The notes: generated by a model not told the origin, from the sequence alone. DNA of 64,000 nucleotides from Niallia circulans NBRC 13626 (GCF_001591585.1 NZ_BCVE01000002.1:334558-398557); one strand, 5' to 3'. Positions 1 to 9,332 are shown, numbered from the stretch's first letter. Made by a program: numbers and translations.

Positions 1-287
1 GGGCTTATATTTGGTAGGGACACTTATGCCCCAGGTCTTTTAAGTAGTTCTTAAAGACAAATTAAGCAGAATCCGCTTCTTTCCCGCAGAAAGATCCTCT
101 ATTTAGTTATGTTGAGTCTCGTTTTAATTGTGCATCTCATAAAGCTTCCTTCTACAAAATGTTATTTTTCATAAATGAAGAATAGAAATGCAAAGTAATA
201 TGAATCAACAAAGACCAGTATTGGGAATCTATAGTATACAGGTAACCGTCTCTAAACTAAAAGGCCACACCATACATCAAAAACATT

Positions 288-1193
288 TTATAAAATGATG
301 TTATCGATAATATGAATTAATTCATTAATCTCAGGTTTACTTACTTGATCATTCGCTCCTACTACCTGGCCCTTATGTCTTAAATCATCTGTAATTAACG
401 AAGAAAATATAACAACTGGCAATGCTGCTAAGTCAGGATTGTCTTTCACTACTTTTGTTAAATGATGTCCATCCATTTGAGGCATTTCTATATCGGTAAT
501 CATTAACTGAGCAGCTTCTTCTACTGGATGACCGTTCTCTATAGCTTTCGTTAAATAGTCTAATGCTTCACGCCCATTTTCGAAAAAGGTGATATCCTGG
601 AATCCAGCAGCATTTAAAGTGTCTTCTAATAATTTTCTTAAAAGGGCAGAATCTTCCACAACAATTAGTTTCTTGTCACTTCTTTTTCTTTCACCTAATT
701 TTTTTACTTGTTGAACATTGATTCCCGACTCCGGATTAATATCAACAACGATTTTTTCAAAATCTAATAATAAAATCATTTCTCCATTTAATTTGACTAC
801 CCCGATAATCTGACTTTCCGTTCCATAGTATGTCTCAGATGGTTTTTCAATGTTTTCCCATGATATACGATGAATTTGTGTTACATTATGAACATGGAAA
901 ATTATTTTTGTTTTATTAAATTCAGAAACAATATACTTGTCCTTTTCAGGAGTATCAGAAGGAGGATAACCTAATACATTTGCAAGATTAACAACAGTTA
1001 ATACTTCTCCCCTTAACTCCATAATCCCTTCTATATATGGGTGTGCGTGTGGGATTGGTGTGATAGGTACTGGATTAATGATTTCTTTAACCTTAATCAC
1101 ATTGATTCCAAAATGATTCTTTCCTACGCTGAATTCTACAATTTCTAATTCATTTGTTCCCGTTTCTAAAAGTATCCCTTTATCATTTTTCAT
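288..1193 (-). CDS. cheV: Chemotaxis coupling protein CheV
   Basis: CheV couples chemoreceptors to the CheA kinase and takes part in adaptation at the receptor cluster. The 301-residue product has the full two-domain build: a CheW-like domain (about residues 15-150, with the ELRGEVL stretch) and a C-terminal receiver domain (about 175-300). The receiver shows the acidic pair in VVEDS near residue 180, the phospho-acceptor Asp234 in MITDIEMP and the conserved lysine in VSKPE. Length matches B. subtilis CheV (about 300 residues). The ATG is preceded by an AAAGGAC ribosome binding site. A SigD-like promoter lies about 75-100 bases upstream, as expected for a motility gene. No other chemotaxis gene is visible in the window, so it appears monocistronic. 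Confidence 0.95.
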   Translation of the reverse strand: MKNDKGILLETGTNELEIVEFSVGKNHFGINVIKVKEIINPVPITPIPHAHPYIEGIMELRGEVLTVVNLANVLGYPPSDTPEKDKYIVSEFNKTKIIFHVHNVTQIHRISWENIEKPSETYYGTESQIIGVVKLNGEMILLLDFEKIVVDINPESGINVQQVKKLGERKRSDKKLIVVEDSALLRKLLEDTLNAAGFQDITFFENGREALDYLTKAIENGHPVEEAAQLMITDIEMPQMDGHHLTKVVKDNPDLAALPVVIFSSLITDDLRHKGQVVGANDQVSKPEINELIHIIDNIIL

Positions 1194-1269
1194 TTCTGTT
1201 TGTCCTTTCGCTCGCCTAAAAATTCACTTATTTAGCCAGACTACATCAAATTATTTATACCTATCTTTT

Positions 1270-1296
1270 ATATCGGACTTTTTATCCACTCTTAAA
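1270..1296 (-). promoter_or_regulatory. SigD-type promoter of cheV
   Basis: On the minus strand TTTA (1293-1296), 15 bases, then TCCGATAT (1270-1277). The SigD consensus as I recall it is TAAA-N15-GCCGATAT, so the -10 matches 7 of 8 and the -35 matches 3 of 4. It sits about 77 bases upstream of the cheV start and points toward it. That SigD is the factor used is inference from the match and from cheV being a motility gene. Confidence 0.7.
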
Positions 1297-1390
1297 GTAG
1301 GACTCGGTAATTTCCCTAAATTCGAAAGACGAAAAGCTGTTCACCATCCGATAGTATTTCAGTCTCCACGATTTTTACTAGTAAATGGCT

Positions 1391-1477
1391 AAAAAAAATG
1401 CTGTTCATGAAAGAACAATATGAAAATATTCCAATCCTCTCAAAGAATATTTTCTATCGTTAGCTTTCATGAACAGC
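1391..1477 (-). terminator. Terminator of the 1522-2823 transporter gene
   Basis: Perfect 14-bp inverted repeat GCTGTTCATGAAAG (1400-1413) and its complement (1464-1477), with a second 10-bp inverted repeat inside the loop (GAAAATATTC, 1422-1431 with 1445-1454). On the minus strand the stem is followed by eight T residues. This fits a rho-independent terminator for the gene that ends at 1522. Confidence 0.75.
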
Positions 1478-1521
1478 TTAGTTTTCCTCTTCTATTGGAA
1501 AGAAGAAAAGTTTTTTCAATA

Positions 1522-2823
1522 TCATTCTTCCTTTATACGTGCATGAATAATTAAACCGATAATAGTTAGAATGATTAAGGAACCTAGTGCAAATCTACTT
1601 GCCATATTACCATACTCAGCAAAAACAAATGTAATCGTCCCATATATTATAGGACCGATAATAGATGATACTTTTCCAGAAAAAGCAAATAAACCAAAAA
1701 ATTGTCCTCTTTTCTCTTCCGGCGTAATTTCAACGATATATGATCTTGTTGTTACCCACATACTTCCAAGCGCTACTCCAAATAAACTGCCAGCTACCCA
1801 GAATAACCCTTCATTCTTAGCAAGCGTTGCAATAATAATCGCAATAACTAACAATATCCCCACATAACGAACAGCTCTGTATGCACCAACACTTTTCGTT
1901 ATATATCCAAAAACAAAGGAACCAATAATACTTGCAATGGTTGACACAAGATAAAGAACAATAAATTTACCAGTATCTAATCCAATAACCGCATTGGCAT
2001 ATGCAGACATCGTCGCAATAGTAGTAGCTAATGCATCATTTAGAAAAAAGTAAGCAAGCATAAAGGTGAAAATTTTCCGATAACTTTTCATTTGTTTAAA
2101 AGTTTCTATTATTTCTCGATATCCAGAAAGAACAGATTGTTTTTGGATATTTTCTTTTGGTGTATCTTTAATGAAAAAAAATAATGGCAAGGATAAAAGT
2201 AAAAAAAGAATACCAGTTGGAATAAAGGATTGATTATATGCCCCTTTATCTATAAAGAGATAAACAGTTAATCCAATCAGTGTTCCAATATAACCGATGG
2301 CTACACCAAAACCTGAGATTAATGGAATCTGTTCCTTTGTTCCTAAATCAGAAATCATCGTATCATAGAACACTAAGCTAGAATGATAAGTAAATTTAGA
2401 TAAAACAAAAAAGAGGATAACAAGTGATAAAGATATCGGAATCCCAAATATCATTTGTGTAGACGGGATAAAAGAGAAAAAACCCATAGCTATGGTTCCA
2501 AATACGGTTAATAATGTTAATATAACAATATATTTTTTCTTTCTTCCAGTTCTGTCCATCATAACGCCAAATAATGGTGTAAAGATAACTAACAGAAAGC
2601 TAGCTAATGCATTCGCATATGAAATAAAAGTCGAAGCAATCTGTTTATTAACTTCATTTGAGCCAATCATATCTTGTAAATACATAGGAAAAAAGATAGT
2701 GTTAATATTAGACGAAAAAATAGTATTGGCCGCATCATAAAGGGCCCATGAGATTATAGGCAAAGAAAAATATAATGCCAGCCCTCTTTTTTTTATTTCT
2801 GTTTTATTAGTTATCGGTTCCAT
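1522..2823 (-). CDS. MFS transporter of the UMF1/Atg22 type (YxiO-like)
   Basis: A 433-residue polytopic membrane protein with about 12 hydrophobic segments. The N-terminal WALYDAANTIFSSN motif and the following FFPMYL are typical of the UMF1 (Atg22-like) branch of the major facilitator superfamily; the loop MMDRTGRKKK after the second or third helix is the usual MFS A-motif position. Family members include B. subtilis YxiO (similar length) and fungal vacuolar amino-acid effluxers, but bacterial substrates are unknown. The ATG has a strong GAGAGGAG ribosome binding site. It stands alone with its own terminator. Substrate and direction of transport cannot be read from the sequence. By position it could be the local counterpart of B. 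subtilis ykuC, which I cannot confirm. Confidence 0.85.
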   Translation of the reverse strand: MEPITNKTEIKKRGLALYFSLPIISWALYDAANTIFSSNINTIFFPMYLQDMIGSNEVNKQIASTFISYANALASFLLVIFTPLFGVMMDRTGRKKKYIVILTLLTVFGTIAMGFFSFIPSTQMIFGIPISLSLVILFFVLSKFTYHSSLVFYDTMISDLGTKEQIPLISGFGVAIGYIGTLIGLTVYLFIDKGAYNQSFIPTGILFLLLSLPLFFFIKDTPKENIQKQSVLSGYREIIETFKQMKSYRKIFTFMLAYFFLNDALATTIATMSAYANAVIGLDTGKFIVLYLVSTIASIIGSFVFGYITKSVGAYRAVRYVGILLVIAIIIATLAKNEGLFWVAGSLFGVALGSMWVTTRSYIVEITPEEKRGQFFGLFAFSGKVSSIIGPIIYGTITFVFAEYGNMASRFALGSLIILTIIGLIIHARIKEE

Positions 2824-2902
2824 CTATTAAGCTCTCCTCTCAAATAGCGGGTATGTAGGGATAAAACAACATACTCCTGTTTGTTCTCCTTAAGAACCAT
2901 TT

Positions 2903-2947
2903 GGCTTATCCATAATGCTGTCGTCTTACTCACATTATGGATAAGCC
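2903..2947 (-). terminator. Hairpin downstream of the RDD gene
   Basis: Perfect 15-bp inverted repeat GGCTTATCCATAATG (2903-2917 and 2933-2947) with a 15-base loop, 15 bases after the stop of the RDD-family gene on the minus strand. The following minus-strand sequence has only a weak T-tract, so it may act as a terminator or an mRNA 3' stabiliser. Confidence 0.55.
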
Positions 2948-2961
2948 CACAGGTTTATGAA

Positions 2962-3489
2962 TTATTTTTTTACAACAATGGAACCTACAATTAAATCATG
3001 TAACGCTTGTTTTTTCTCCGTGAACGCTGCCAAAATAAAGCCAATTAATAAAATCCCTGAAAGGAGACTTGATACGATGTATCTTCCTAGACTTCTCCAG
3101 AAAGAAAGCTTATTTCCTTTCAAATCCTCTACCTTTAAACCTAATAATTTCTTTCCAATCGTCGCTTGCCATTTAGAGGAATGAAGCAGTGAATAATAAA
3201 AAAGACTAATAAACATACATACTGCCATCGTTCCCAAAAAAGCGGTCATTAATGAGCCTAATAGAGATAAAATTTCAGAATCAGATAATGCATTTATACT
3301 GGCTGGATCCATCAATAATTCATCCGGTATTTCCATTGAACTAATAAATAAAGCAAAAATGATATTGGAAAAAAATAATAATGGAATGCCTAAAATGATA
3401 CTATCAATTGCCCATGCTCCAAAACGAATCCAAAATCCTGCATATTGAGGATGATTTTCCTTTTCTTCTATTTGTATAGTTGTTACCAT
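2962..3489 (-). CDS. RDD-family membrane protein
   Basis: A 175-residue protein with the RDD layout: YAGFWIRFGAWAIDS just before the first hydrophobic segment (conserved Arg and Asp), two further membrane segments around residues 75-105 and 140-160, and the WQATIGKKLLGLKVED motif before the last. RDD proteins are small integral membrane proteins of mostly unknown function; some are linked to ion or osmolyte exchange. A GGGGAGGGG ribosome binding site precedes the ATG. It is transcribed in the same direction as the upstream-lying small genes but has its own downstream hairpin. Family assignment is secure; function is unknown. Confidence 0.85.
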   Translation of the reverse strand: MVTTIQIEEKENHPQYAGFWIRFGAWAIDSIILGIPLLFFSNIIFALFISSMEIPDELLMDPASINALSDSEILSLLGSLMTAFLGTMAVCMFISLFYYSLLHSSKWQATIGKKLLGLKVEDLKGNKLSFWRSLGRYIVSSLLSGILLIGFILAAFTEKKQALHDLIVGSIVVKK

Positions 3490-3767
3490 TTATTTTCCCC
3501 TCCCCACTAATATGATAAATGGTATTTATTTTCTAAACAACCTTTTTTATGAAATGACTGCTAGCTTTACAATTATTAAACAAAAGAGAAACCTTCCTGC
3601 TCCTTGTCTTTAAAAGTTCATAAAATGTTTATTTGTTTTTTTCTAATTTGTGAAATGTCAAACAAACACCTAGACGATTTTATGCTATTAGAATACGCTA
3701 ATAGTGTAAGTTGTGAAGGAAGAAAACCGAATATTATTTAATTAATTAAAGAGAGGACGAGTACACA

Positions 3768-3959
3768 ATGAAGGGTACTGCAATTCTTTTTCACGATGAC
3801 TTAACGGTAACTTTTCTAGAAAATGTCGATTTAGACACATGGAAAAAAACAGATAAAATGGACAATGGGAAACTGCTTTTAGAAAATCATCTGAATCAAT
3901 CAAACCATGAACAACTTTTATTAATGGAAGAAGGCGTTGATTGGGATTATGGTTACTAA
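3768..3959 (+). CDS. Small acidic protein of unknown function (63 aa)
   Basis: A 63-residue acidic protein starting MKGTAILFHDDLTVTFL and ending EGVDWDYGY. It has no signal peptide and no membrane segment. GAGAGGA lies 10 bases before the ATG and a clear terminator follows the stop by about 25 bases, so this looks like a real monocistronic gene and not a chance frame. A 7-bp inverted repeat CTATTAG/CTAATAG (3687-3693 and 3700-3706) lies about 60 bases upstream and could be an operator. I do not recognise the family. Confidence 0.65.
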   Translation: MKGTAILFHDDLTVTFLENVDLDTWKKTDKMDNGKLLLENHLNQSNHEQLLLMEEGVDWDYGY

Positions 3960-3984
3960 TTAAATAGATATTAGAGCAAGCTTG

Positions 3985-4021
3985 GAGCAGGGATATATTC
4001 TTCTATCCCCTGCTCTTTTTA
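3985..4021 (+). terminator. Terminator of the 63-aa gene
   Basis: GAGCAGGGATA (3985-3995) pairs with TATCCCCTGCTC (4004-4015) with one bulged base, followed by TTTTTATTTTG on the plus strand. A standard rho-independent terminator. Confidence 0.85.
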
Positions 4022-4094
4022 TTTTGTTTTATGTATTTAAAACAATCATAGCTTTTGATATCATTATAGAATACGTTACGTTAGGAGACTTGAT

Positions 4095-5252
4095 ATGGAA
4101 CATTTAATCAATAAAAAAGTTAAAAATATTGAGATTTCTGGTATTAGAAAGTTCGCTAATATGGTTGCTGGAAAAAAAGGAATGGTTTCTTTAACCATCG
4201 GCCAGCCTGATTTTCCCACCCCACTACATATTAAAGAGGCAGCAAAAACTTCCATTGATGAAAACTATACTTCTTATACACATAATGCTGGAGACCTTGC
4301 GTTACGGGAAGCGGCATCCCATTTTGTAAATAAAAAATATAATCTTTCTTATGATCCTTCCACAGAAGTGATTGTTACCGTGGGAGCTAGCGAAGCTATT
4401 GATGTGACATTTCGAACAATTCTCGACGGTGGAGTGGAGGTAATCCTGCCAGGACCTGTATATCCTGGATATGAACCAATTATTCGTTTATGTGGTGCGA
4501 TTCCTGTGCATGCTGATATTCGTCATACTTCTTTCCGTTTTACAGCTGACGTCATAAAAAAATATATCACGGAAAAAACAAGATGTATCGTCTTACCCTA
4601 TCCGTCAAATCCAACAGGTGTCAGCCTAACAAAAGAAGAAATCAAGGAGATTGCAGCCCTGATTAAAGGAAAAGATATCTTTATTTTAGCAGATGAAATA
4701 TACAGTGAATTACTATATGATCAAGAGCATGTATCCATTGCTCAATATCTACGCGAACAAACTATTGTGATTAATGGTCTATCTAAATCACATAGCATGA
4801 CTGGATGGAGAGTTGGTCTATTATTTGCTCCTTCTTATCTTTGTCAACAAATCATTAAAGTCCATCAATATAATGTAACTTGTGCCTCTTCAATCTCGCA
4901 AAGAGCGGCATTAGAAGCTTTAACTATTGGTATTAATGATGCAGCACCTTTGAGAGAAGATTATCAAAGAAGAAGAAAATATGTGTATGATCGCTTGTCC
5001 TCTATTGGATTGGATGTAGTCATGCCAGATGGGGCGTTTTACTTTTTCATAAAAGTGCCAACAGCTAAATTGAATTCTTTTGATTTTTGCCTTGATCTAG
5101 TCGATAAAGTAAATCTAGCGGTTGTTCCTGGAAGTGCCTTTTCTGAATTAGGAGAAGGATATTTTCGAATTTCCTTTGCCTATTCTATGGAAACATTGGA
5201 AGATGCATGCAATCGTTTTGAGGAATATGTAAAAATACATCTAGCAAAATAA
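4095..5252 (+). CDS. patA: Aminotransferase PatA (N-acetyl-LL-diaminopimelate aminotransferase type)
   Basis: A 385-residue class I PLP aminotransferase. The start EHLINKKVKNIEISGIRKF and the block VVINGLSKSHSMTGWR, where the lysine of LSKS carries the PLP, match B. subtilis PatA closely as I recall it. PYPSNPTG and ADEIYSELLYD supply the PLP-contacting Asn and Asp/Tyr. PatA acts in the acetylated branch of diaminopimelate/lysine biosynthesis. A TAGGAGA ribosome binding site precedes the ATG. In B. subtilis patA is next to cheV; here the two are about 3 kb apart with the transporter and RDD genes between them, which supports the assignment. Other aromatic or aliphatic substrates cannot be excluded. 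Confidence 0.88.
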   Translation: MEHLINKKVKNIEISGIRKFANMVAGKKGMVSLTIGQPDFPTPLHIKEAAKTSIDENYTSYTHNAGDLALREAASHFVNKKYNLSYDPSTEVIVTVGASEAIDVTFRTILDGGVEVILPGPVYPGYEPIIRLCGAIPVHADIRHTSFRFTADVIKKYITEKTRCIVLPYPSNPTGVSLTKEEIKEIAALIKGKDIFILADEIYSELLYDQEHVSIAQYLREQTIVINGLSKSHSMTGWRVGLLFAPSYLCQQIIKVHQYNVTCASSISQRAALEALTIGINDAAPLREDYQRRRKYVYDRLSSIGLDVVMPDGAFYFFIKVPTAKLNSFDFCLDLVDKVNLAVVPGSAFSELGEGYFRISFAYSMETLEDACNRFEEYVKIHLAK

Positions 5253-5299
5253 AAAAACAGCTTCTAATCTTGGCTTTCACCGATTAGAAGCTGTTTTTT
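5252..5299. terminator. Bidirectional terminator between patA and the YkwC-like gene
   Basis: ACAGCTTCTAATC and its complement form a perfect stem with a 12-base loop, flanked by six or seven A on the left and six T on the right (5252-5269 and 5282-5299). It serves the two convergent genes. Confidence 0.9.
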
Positions 5300-6174
5300 C
5301 AATCCCAATATTTATATAAAGCTTGTGTTCCGCTCTCATCTTCTCCTTTCGCTGACAGGCGGCTGTATAATGTTTCCGCAAGAGATAATCCTGGTGTTTC
5401 CATTTGCATTTCCTCTGCTTCTTTAAGAGCAATTCTCATATCTTTTATAAAATGCTTGATATAAAATCCAGGTTCAAAATCCCCTTTTATCATTCTAGGT
5501 GCTAGATTACTTAAGGAAAAGCTCCCAGCAGCTCCGCTTGAGATACTTTGCAATACCTTTTCAGGGTCTAGTCCAGCTTTTTGAGCATAAACGATGGCTT
5601 CACTTACACCAATCATTGTAGAAGCAATGGCAATTTGATTACACATTTTCGTATGTTGACCAGAACCTGCAGGTCCTTGATAGACAATATTAGTGCCAAG
5701 TATCTCGAATAGAGGCAGAAGCTGTTGGAAAACTGCTTCTTCCCCACCTACCATAATGGATAGCTTTCCTTCTCTTGCCCCTACATCTCCACCACTTACA
5801 GGGGCATCAACTGCATATATATTTTTCTTTTTCGCCTCTTCGTATATTTTCTTGGCAAGACTAGGAGTTGAGGTGGTCATATCGATTAAATATGTATTTT
5901 CTTTGGCATTGTTAATTAATCCTAGTTCTCCTAAATATATTTCCTCTACATCTTTCGGATAACCAATAATCGTAATAATGACATTTGCTTTTAAAGCAAT
6001 TTCATGGGGACTGTCTGCCCATTCTGCTCCAGCAGCTACTAGTTCGTCTGCCTTTGCTTTCGTGCGGTTATACACCATAACAGGATACCCTGCATGCAAT
6101 AAATGGCTTGCCATACTTTTCCCCATTACACCAGTACCAATAAAACCAATTATAGTTGTTTCTTTCGCCAACAT
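5299..6174 (-). CDS. 3-hydroxyisobutyrate dehydrogenase-like NAD(P)-dependent beta-hydroxyacid dehydrogenase (YkwC-like)
   Basis: The product has the beta-hydroxyacid dehydrogenase plan: N-terminal Rossmann motif GFIGTGVMGKSMA, the substrate-binding signature DAPVSGGDVGAREG, and the catalytic lysine in GSGQHTKMCNQ. I start at the ATG at 6174 (291 residues) because GGGAGAGG lies just upstream; a longer frame to 6225 would add 17 unconserved residues. Family members oxidise 3-hydroxyisobutyrate, tartronate semialdehyde, glyoxylate or succinic semialdehyde analogues; which one is not readable here. In B. subtilis the similar ykwC lies near patA and ptsHI, as here. It is convergent with patA and shares its terminator. 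Confidence 0.85.
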   Translation of the reverse strand: MLAKETTIIGFIGTGVMGKSMASHLLHAGYPVMVYNRTKAKADELVAAGAEWADSPHEIALKANVIITIIGYPKDVEEIYLGELGLINNAKENTYLIDMTTSTPSLAKKIYEEAKKKNIYAVDAPVSGGDVGAREGKLSIMVGGEEAVFQQLLPLFEILGTNIVYQGPAGSGQHTKMCNQIAIASTMIGVSEAIVYAQKAGLDPEKVLQSISSGAAGSFSLSNLAPRMIKGDFEPGFYIKHFIKDMRIALKEAEEMQMETPGLSLAETLYSRLSAKGEDESGTQALYKYWD

Positions 6175-6271
6175 CCGATCCTCTCCCTTTTTTGGCAAAT
6201 AACTTTCTTTTTCTAATAGTATCATGAAAGCAGGTATAATTCTTCTATAGAATATTGAAAACTGCTAATAG

Positions 6272-6334
6272 AAAAAAACTACCCAATATCCCAATCTTTC
6301 TAAACCGATCGCATAATACTAGGTAGTTTTTTCT
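6272..6334 (-). terminator. Terminator of the P-type ATPase gene
   Basis: AAACTACC (about 6277-6284) pairs with GGTAGTTT (6323-6330), extended by A:T pairs from flanking A and T runs, with a loop of about 38 bases. It directly follows the ATPase stop on the minus strand and could act in both directions. Confidence 0.7.
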
Positions 6335-6335
6335 T

Positions 6336-8984
6336 TTACTTATTACGTAATACCCGCACAAGAAGCATTTTCATTATTTCCATTGCTATTACTGCTCCGA
6401 TGGCCAACCCAGCTGCAATTAACCATTCGTTTAAGCCAAAGGAATCAGGAATGGCGAATACTTCTCTAGCAAAAGGCAGGATGGTAACTAAATAAAGCAA
6501 GAAACAAATACCAACTGCTCCTAATACATATTTATTAGAGAATAGGCCCACACCAAAGATTGTTTGGGTGCTAGAACGTGCAGCAAAGGTTTGCAAGGAA
6601 CGAGAAAGGATTAACGTGGTGAAGGCCATCGCTACTCCTAATTCATCTGAATGCTGTAAACCAATATAATGAGAGATAATAACCGCAATACCAATTAATA
6701 CCCCTCTTACAACGACCGCTCGAAGCGTCCCACCTGCAAAAATTCCTTCTTTCACGTCTCGCGGCTTTCGCTTCATAACACCAGGCTCTGACTTTTCCAT
6801 TCCAAGAGCAATGGCTGGTAAGGAGTCGTTTACCAAGTTTATAAATAATAATTGTAATGCTGTAAAGGGATTTGCCCATCCTGCAATAACCGCAAACAAA
6901 ATGGCTATAATAGCACCGAAGTTTCCTGCAAACAAATAGCCAATTGATTTTTTGATATTGTCAAAAACAGTTCTTCCTACTCCTACAGCATTTACAATCG
7001 AAACAAAGTTATCATCCGTAAGAATCATATCAGCTGAATCTTTAGCAACATCTGTCCCGCTTCCCATTGCAATACCAATGTCTGCCTGTTTTAGTGCTGG
7101 CGCATCATTGACTCCATCACCTGTCATCGCAACAATTCGATTTTTCTTTTGCCAAGCTCGCACAATGCGGATTTTATTTTCTGGAGAAACACGTGCATAT
7201 ACAGATATTTGTTCTAATTTTTGATTCAGTTCTTCATCTGATAATGCATCTAATTCTTGGCCTGTTAAAGCAATATCATTATTCTCCATTAATCCGATTT
7301 TACGGCCAATGGCTTGTGCTGTGGTTTTATGATCTCCTGTAATCATTACTGTACGAATCCCCGCATCTTTTGTTTGCTCAATCGATCCGTAAACAGCTTC
7401 ACGTGGTGGATCCATCATCGCCGTTAAACCAACAAGGATGAGATCCGATTCATCTTCTTCCGTAATAGTTCTCTTATCTTCGGGCACATGCTTATATCCA
7501 TATGCAAGAACTCTTAATGCTTGATTGGAAAAATCCTCATTAGCCTCCTGCAACTTCTTTAACCAATCGTTTGTAAATGGCTCTTCCCTTTCATTTACTA
7601 ATATTTTTGTCGCCCGGTTAAACATAACATCTGGGCCACCTTTTACAAGCATGAAACGTTTATTATCAATGGTATGAATCGTAGACATTAGTTTGCGATC
7701 CGAATCAAACGGTAATTCTGCTTCTCTAGGATATCTTGAGCGAATTTGTTCATAATTTCTTTTACCATCATTATAGAAGTTAATAAGCGCCACTTCTGTG
7801 GGATCTCCCACTTCTCTATTTTCTTTATTAATGTACGAATCATTACATAATACAGCTATATTCAGCAAAAAAGTTTCCGAATGATTCCATTGAGAAGGAT
7901 CTGGTGGTAAATGTTCTCTTACTCCTTCCGGTATAAAATAATCGGTTACGGTCATTTTATTTTGTGTCAATGTTCCAGTTTTATCTGTACATATCACACT
8001 GGTAGAACCAAGCGTCTCGACTGCAGGCAACTTTCGTATAATAGCACTCTGTTTTGCCATTTTATTAGTTCCAACCGACAAGACAATGGTTACAATAGAT
8101 GATAAAGCTTCTGGAATAGCCGCTACGGCAACGGCTACTGCAAATAGTAACGCATTAAGAATAGAAGTTGTAACATCAACATTTTCATCTCCTAACCATA
8201 TTCTTAATGCTTGAATAGCAAAAATAAGAATAGATAAGAGAAGAATTCCTACTCCTAATTTTTTACTAAATTCGGCAAGCTTCTGTTGTAATGGTGTTTG
8301 TTTTTCCTCTGCCTTATTAAGCATATCAGCAATTTTACCAATTTCCGTTTTTTCCCCTGTACCGGTTACAACAAAGGTCCCTCGGCCATAAACGACTAGT
8401 GAACTACTGTATACCATATTAATCCGGTCGCCAAGTGCAGCTTCCTCAACTATTACTTTATCTTGTTTTTCAATAGCTTCTGATTCCCCTGTTAACATTC
8501 CTTCATTTACTTTCAGAGAACCACTTTCTAAAATACGTCCATCTGCTGGGATAAAATCACCAGCTTCTAGAAAGACGATATCTCCTGGAACTAACTCCCG
8601 TGCAGGAATTGTGATATTGGTATTATCTCGCCTTACTTTTGCCTCCGGTGCGCTCATATTACGTAAAGCATCTAAAGAACTTTCTGCCTTTTTTGTTTGA
8701 ATCACACTAATAACAGAATTTAGCAATAACACTAAAAAAATAATAAGAGATTCAACAAATTTCCCCATGATTAATTGGATAATAATTACTAGTAATAAGA
8801 CAATAACCATTGGGTCTTTAAACGTTTCTAAAAAGAGCTTCCAAGTTGGTATTTTTTCTTTATCTTGTAGCTCATTGTAACCCTCTTTTTCCAAGCTTTC
8901 TTTTACTTTGTCTGTTGATAGTCCTTGTTCAGATGACTGCAAATCTTTTAATACTGCTTCTTTATCCTTTTGATAAAATTCCAC
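6336..8984 (-). CDS. Calcium-transporting P-type ATPase (P2A, LMCA1/YloB-like)
   Basis: An 882-residue P-type ATPase with all catalytic landmarks: actuator TGES (165-168), phosphorylation motif DKTGTLT (Asp334), KGGPD nucleotide-binding loop, and TGDGVNDAPAL hinge. The transport-site residues point to Ca2+: IPEAL in M4 (Glu292), GNFGA in M5 and NLVNDSLP in M6. The M5 glutamate used for the second Ca2+ site in animal SERCA is replaced by Ala, so by analogy with Listeria LMCA1 a single Ca2+ site is expected; that is inference. The start is GTG, with AAGGAG 14 bases upstream; no better in-frame start exists before a stop. It acts in the membrane, exporting Ca2+. It is a single-gene unit with a terminator on each side. 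Confidence 0.85.
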   Translation of the reverse strand: MEFYQKDKEAVLKDLQSSEQGLSTDKVKESLEKEGYNELQDKEKIPTWKLFLETFKDPMVIVLLLVIIIQLIMGKFVESLIIFLVLLLNSVISVIQTKKAESSLDALRNMSAPEAKVRRDNTNITIPARELVPGDIVFLEAGDFIPADGRILESGSLKVNEGMLTGESEAIEKQDKVIVEEAALGDRINMVYSSSLVVYGRGTFVVTGTGEKTEIGKIADMLNKAEEKQTPLQQKLAEFSKKLGVGILLLSILIFAIQALRIWLGDENVDVTTSILNALLFAVAVAVAAIPEALSSIVTIVLSVGTNKMAKQSAIIRKLPAVETLGSTSVICTDKTGTLTQNKMTVTDYFIPEGVREHLPPDPSQWNHSETFLLNIAVLCNDSYINKENREVGDPTEVALINFYNDGKRNYEQIRSRYPREAELPFDSDRKLMSTIHTIDNKRFMLVKGGPDVMFNRATKILVNEREEPFTNDWLKKLQEANEDFSNQALRVLAYGYKHVPEDKRTITEEDESDLILVGLTAMMDPPREAVYGSIEQTKDAGIRTVMITGDHKTTAQAIGRKIGLMENNDIALTGQELDALSDEELNQKLEQISVYARVSPENKIRIVRAWQKKNRIVAMTGDGVNDAPALKQADIGIAMGSGTDVAKDSADMILTDDNFVSIVNAVGVGRTVFDNIKKSIGYLFAGNFGAIIAILFAVIAGWANPFTALQLLFINLVNDSLPAIALGMEKSEPGVMKRKPRDVKEGIFAGGTLRAVVVRGVLIGIAVIISHYIGLQHSDELGVAMAFTTLILSRSLQTFAARSSTQTIFGVGLFSNKYVLGAVGICFLLYLVTILPFAREVFAIPDSFGLNEWLIAAGLAIGAVIAMEIMKMLLVRVLRNK

Positions 8985-9199
8985 GTGACTTTATTCAACT
9001 CCTTATGATTCCGTCTTATTACACCTTAATGAAATGGAACAAATAAACTGTTCTTTGTTCATATGTATAGCGGCATACTTCTATTTAAAACCCCTTCCCA
9101 TTATTTAATTTTTATAAACCTGTCTCAAAAAACAATGGAATAGTTGTATTTTGCCTCCATCTTTCCTTTTCATGTATGGTTGAAACTTTAAAGATAAGC
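8985..9199. other. Intergenic region upstream of the ATPase gene
   Basis: No gene is visible. It holds the AAGGAG ribosome binding site of the ATPase gene near its left end and is otherwise AT-rich. A second imperfect inverted repeat lies beyond it at about 9253-9293 (AATAGC...GCTATT), to the left of the ptsI stop. Confidence 0.5.
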
Positions 9200-9233
9200 A
9201 AAAAAAAAACTGACTAGAATCATCTAGTCAGTT
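9200..9233 (-). terminator. Terminator of ptsHI
   Basis: AACTGACTAGA (9209-9219) pairs with TCTAGTCAGTT (9223-9233) around a 3-base loop; on the minus strand a run of nine T follows (9200-9208). It lies about 100 bases beyond the ptsI stop. Confidence 0.85.
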
Positions 9234-9332
9234 CAAATAAGGGGAAAATGAGAATAGCGTTAAGCTAACTTGTAAAAAGAGCTTATGCTATTTTTATTTA
9301 TACCCACTATTTTTAAGGATAAACCTGTTTTT

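Noticed and set aside
1..54. Frame reading GLIFGRDTYAPGLLSSS then stop at the left edge
   Set aside because: Could be the tail of an upstream plus-strand gene, but 17 residues without a recognisable family cannot be supported. The rest of 1-287 shows nothing.
5299..6225. Longer YkwC-like frame starting at 6225
   Set aside because: The extra 17 residues are not family-like and the strong GGGAGAGG site belongs to the ATG at 6174.
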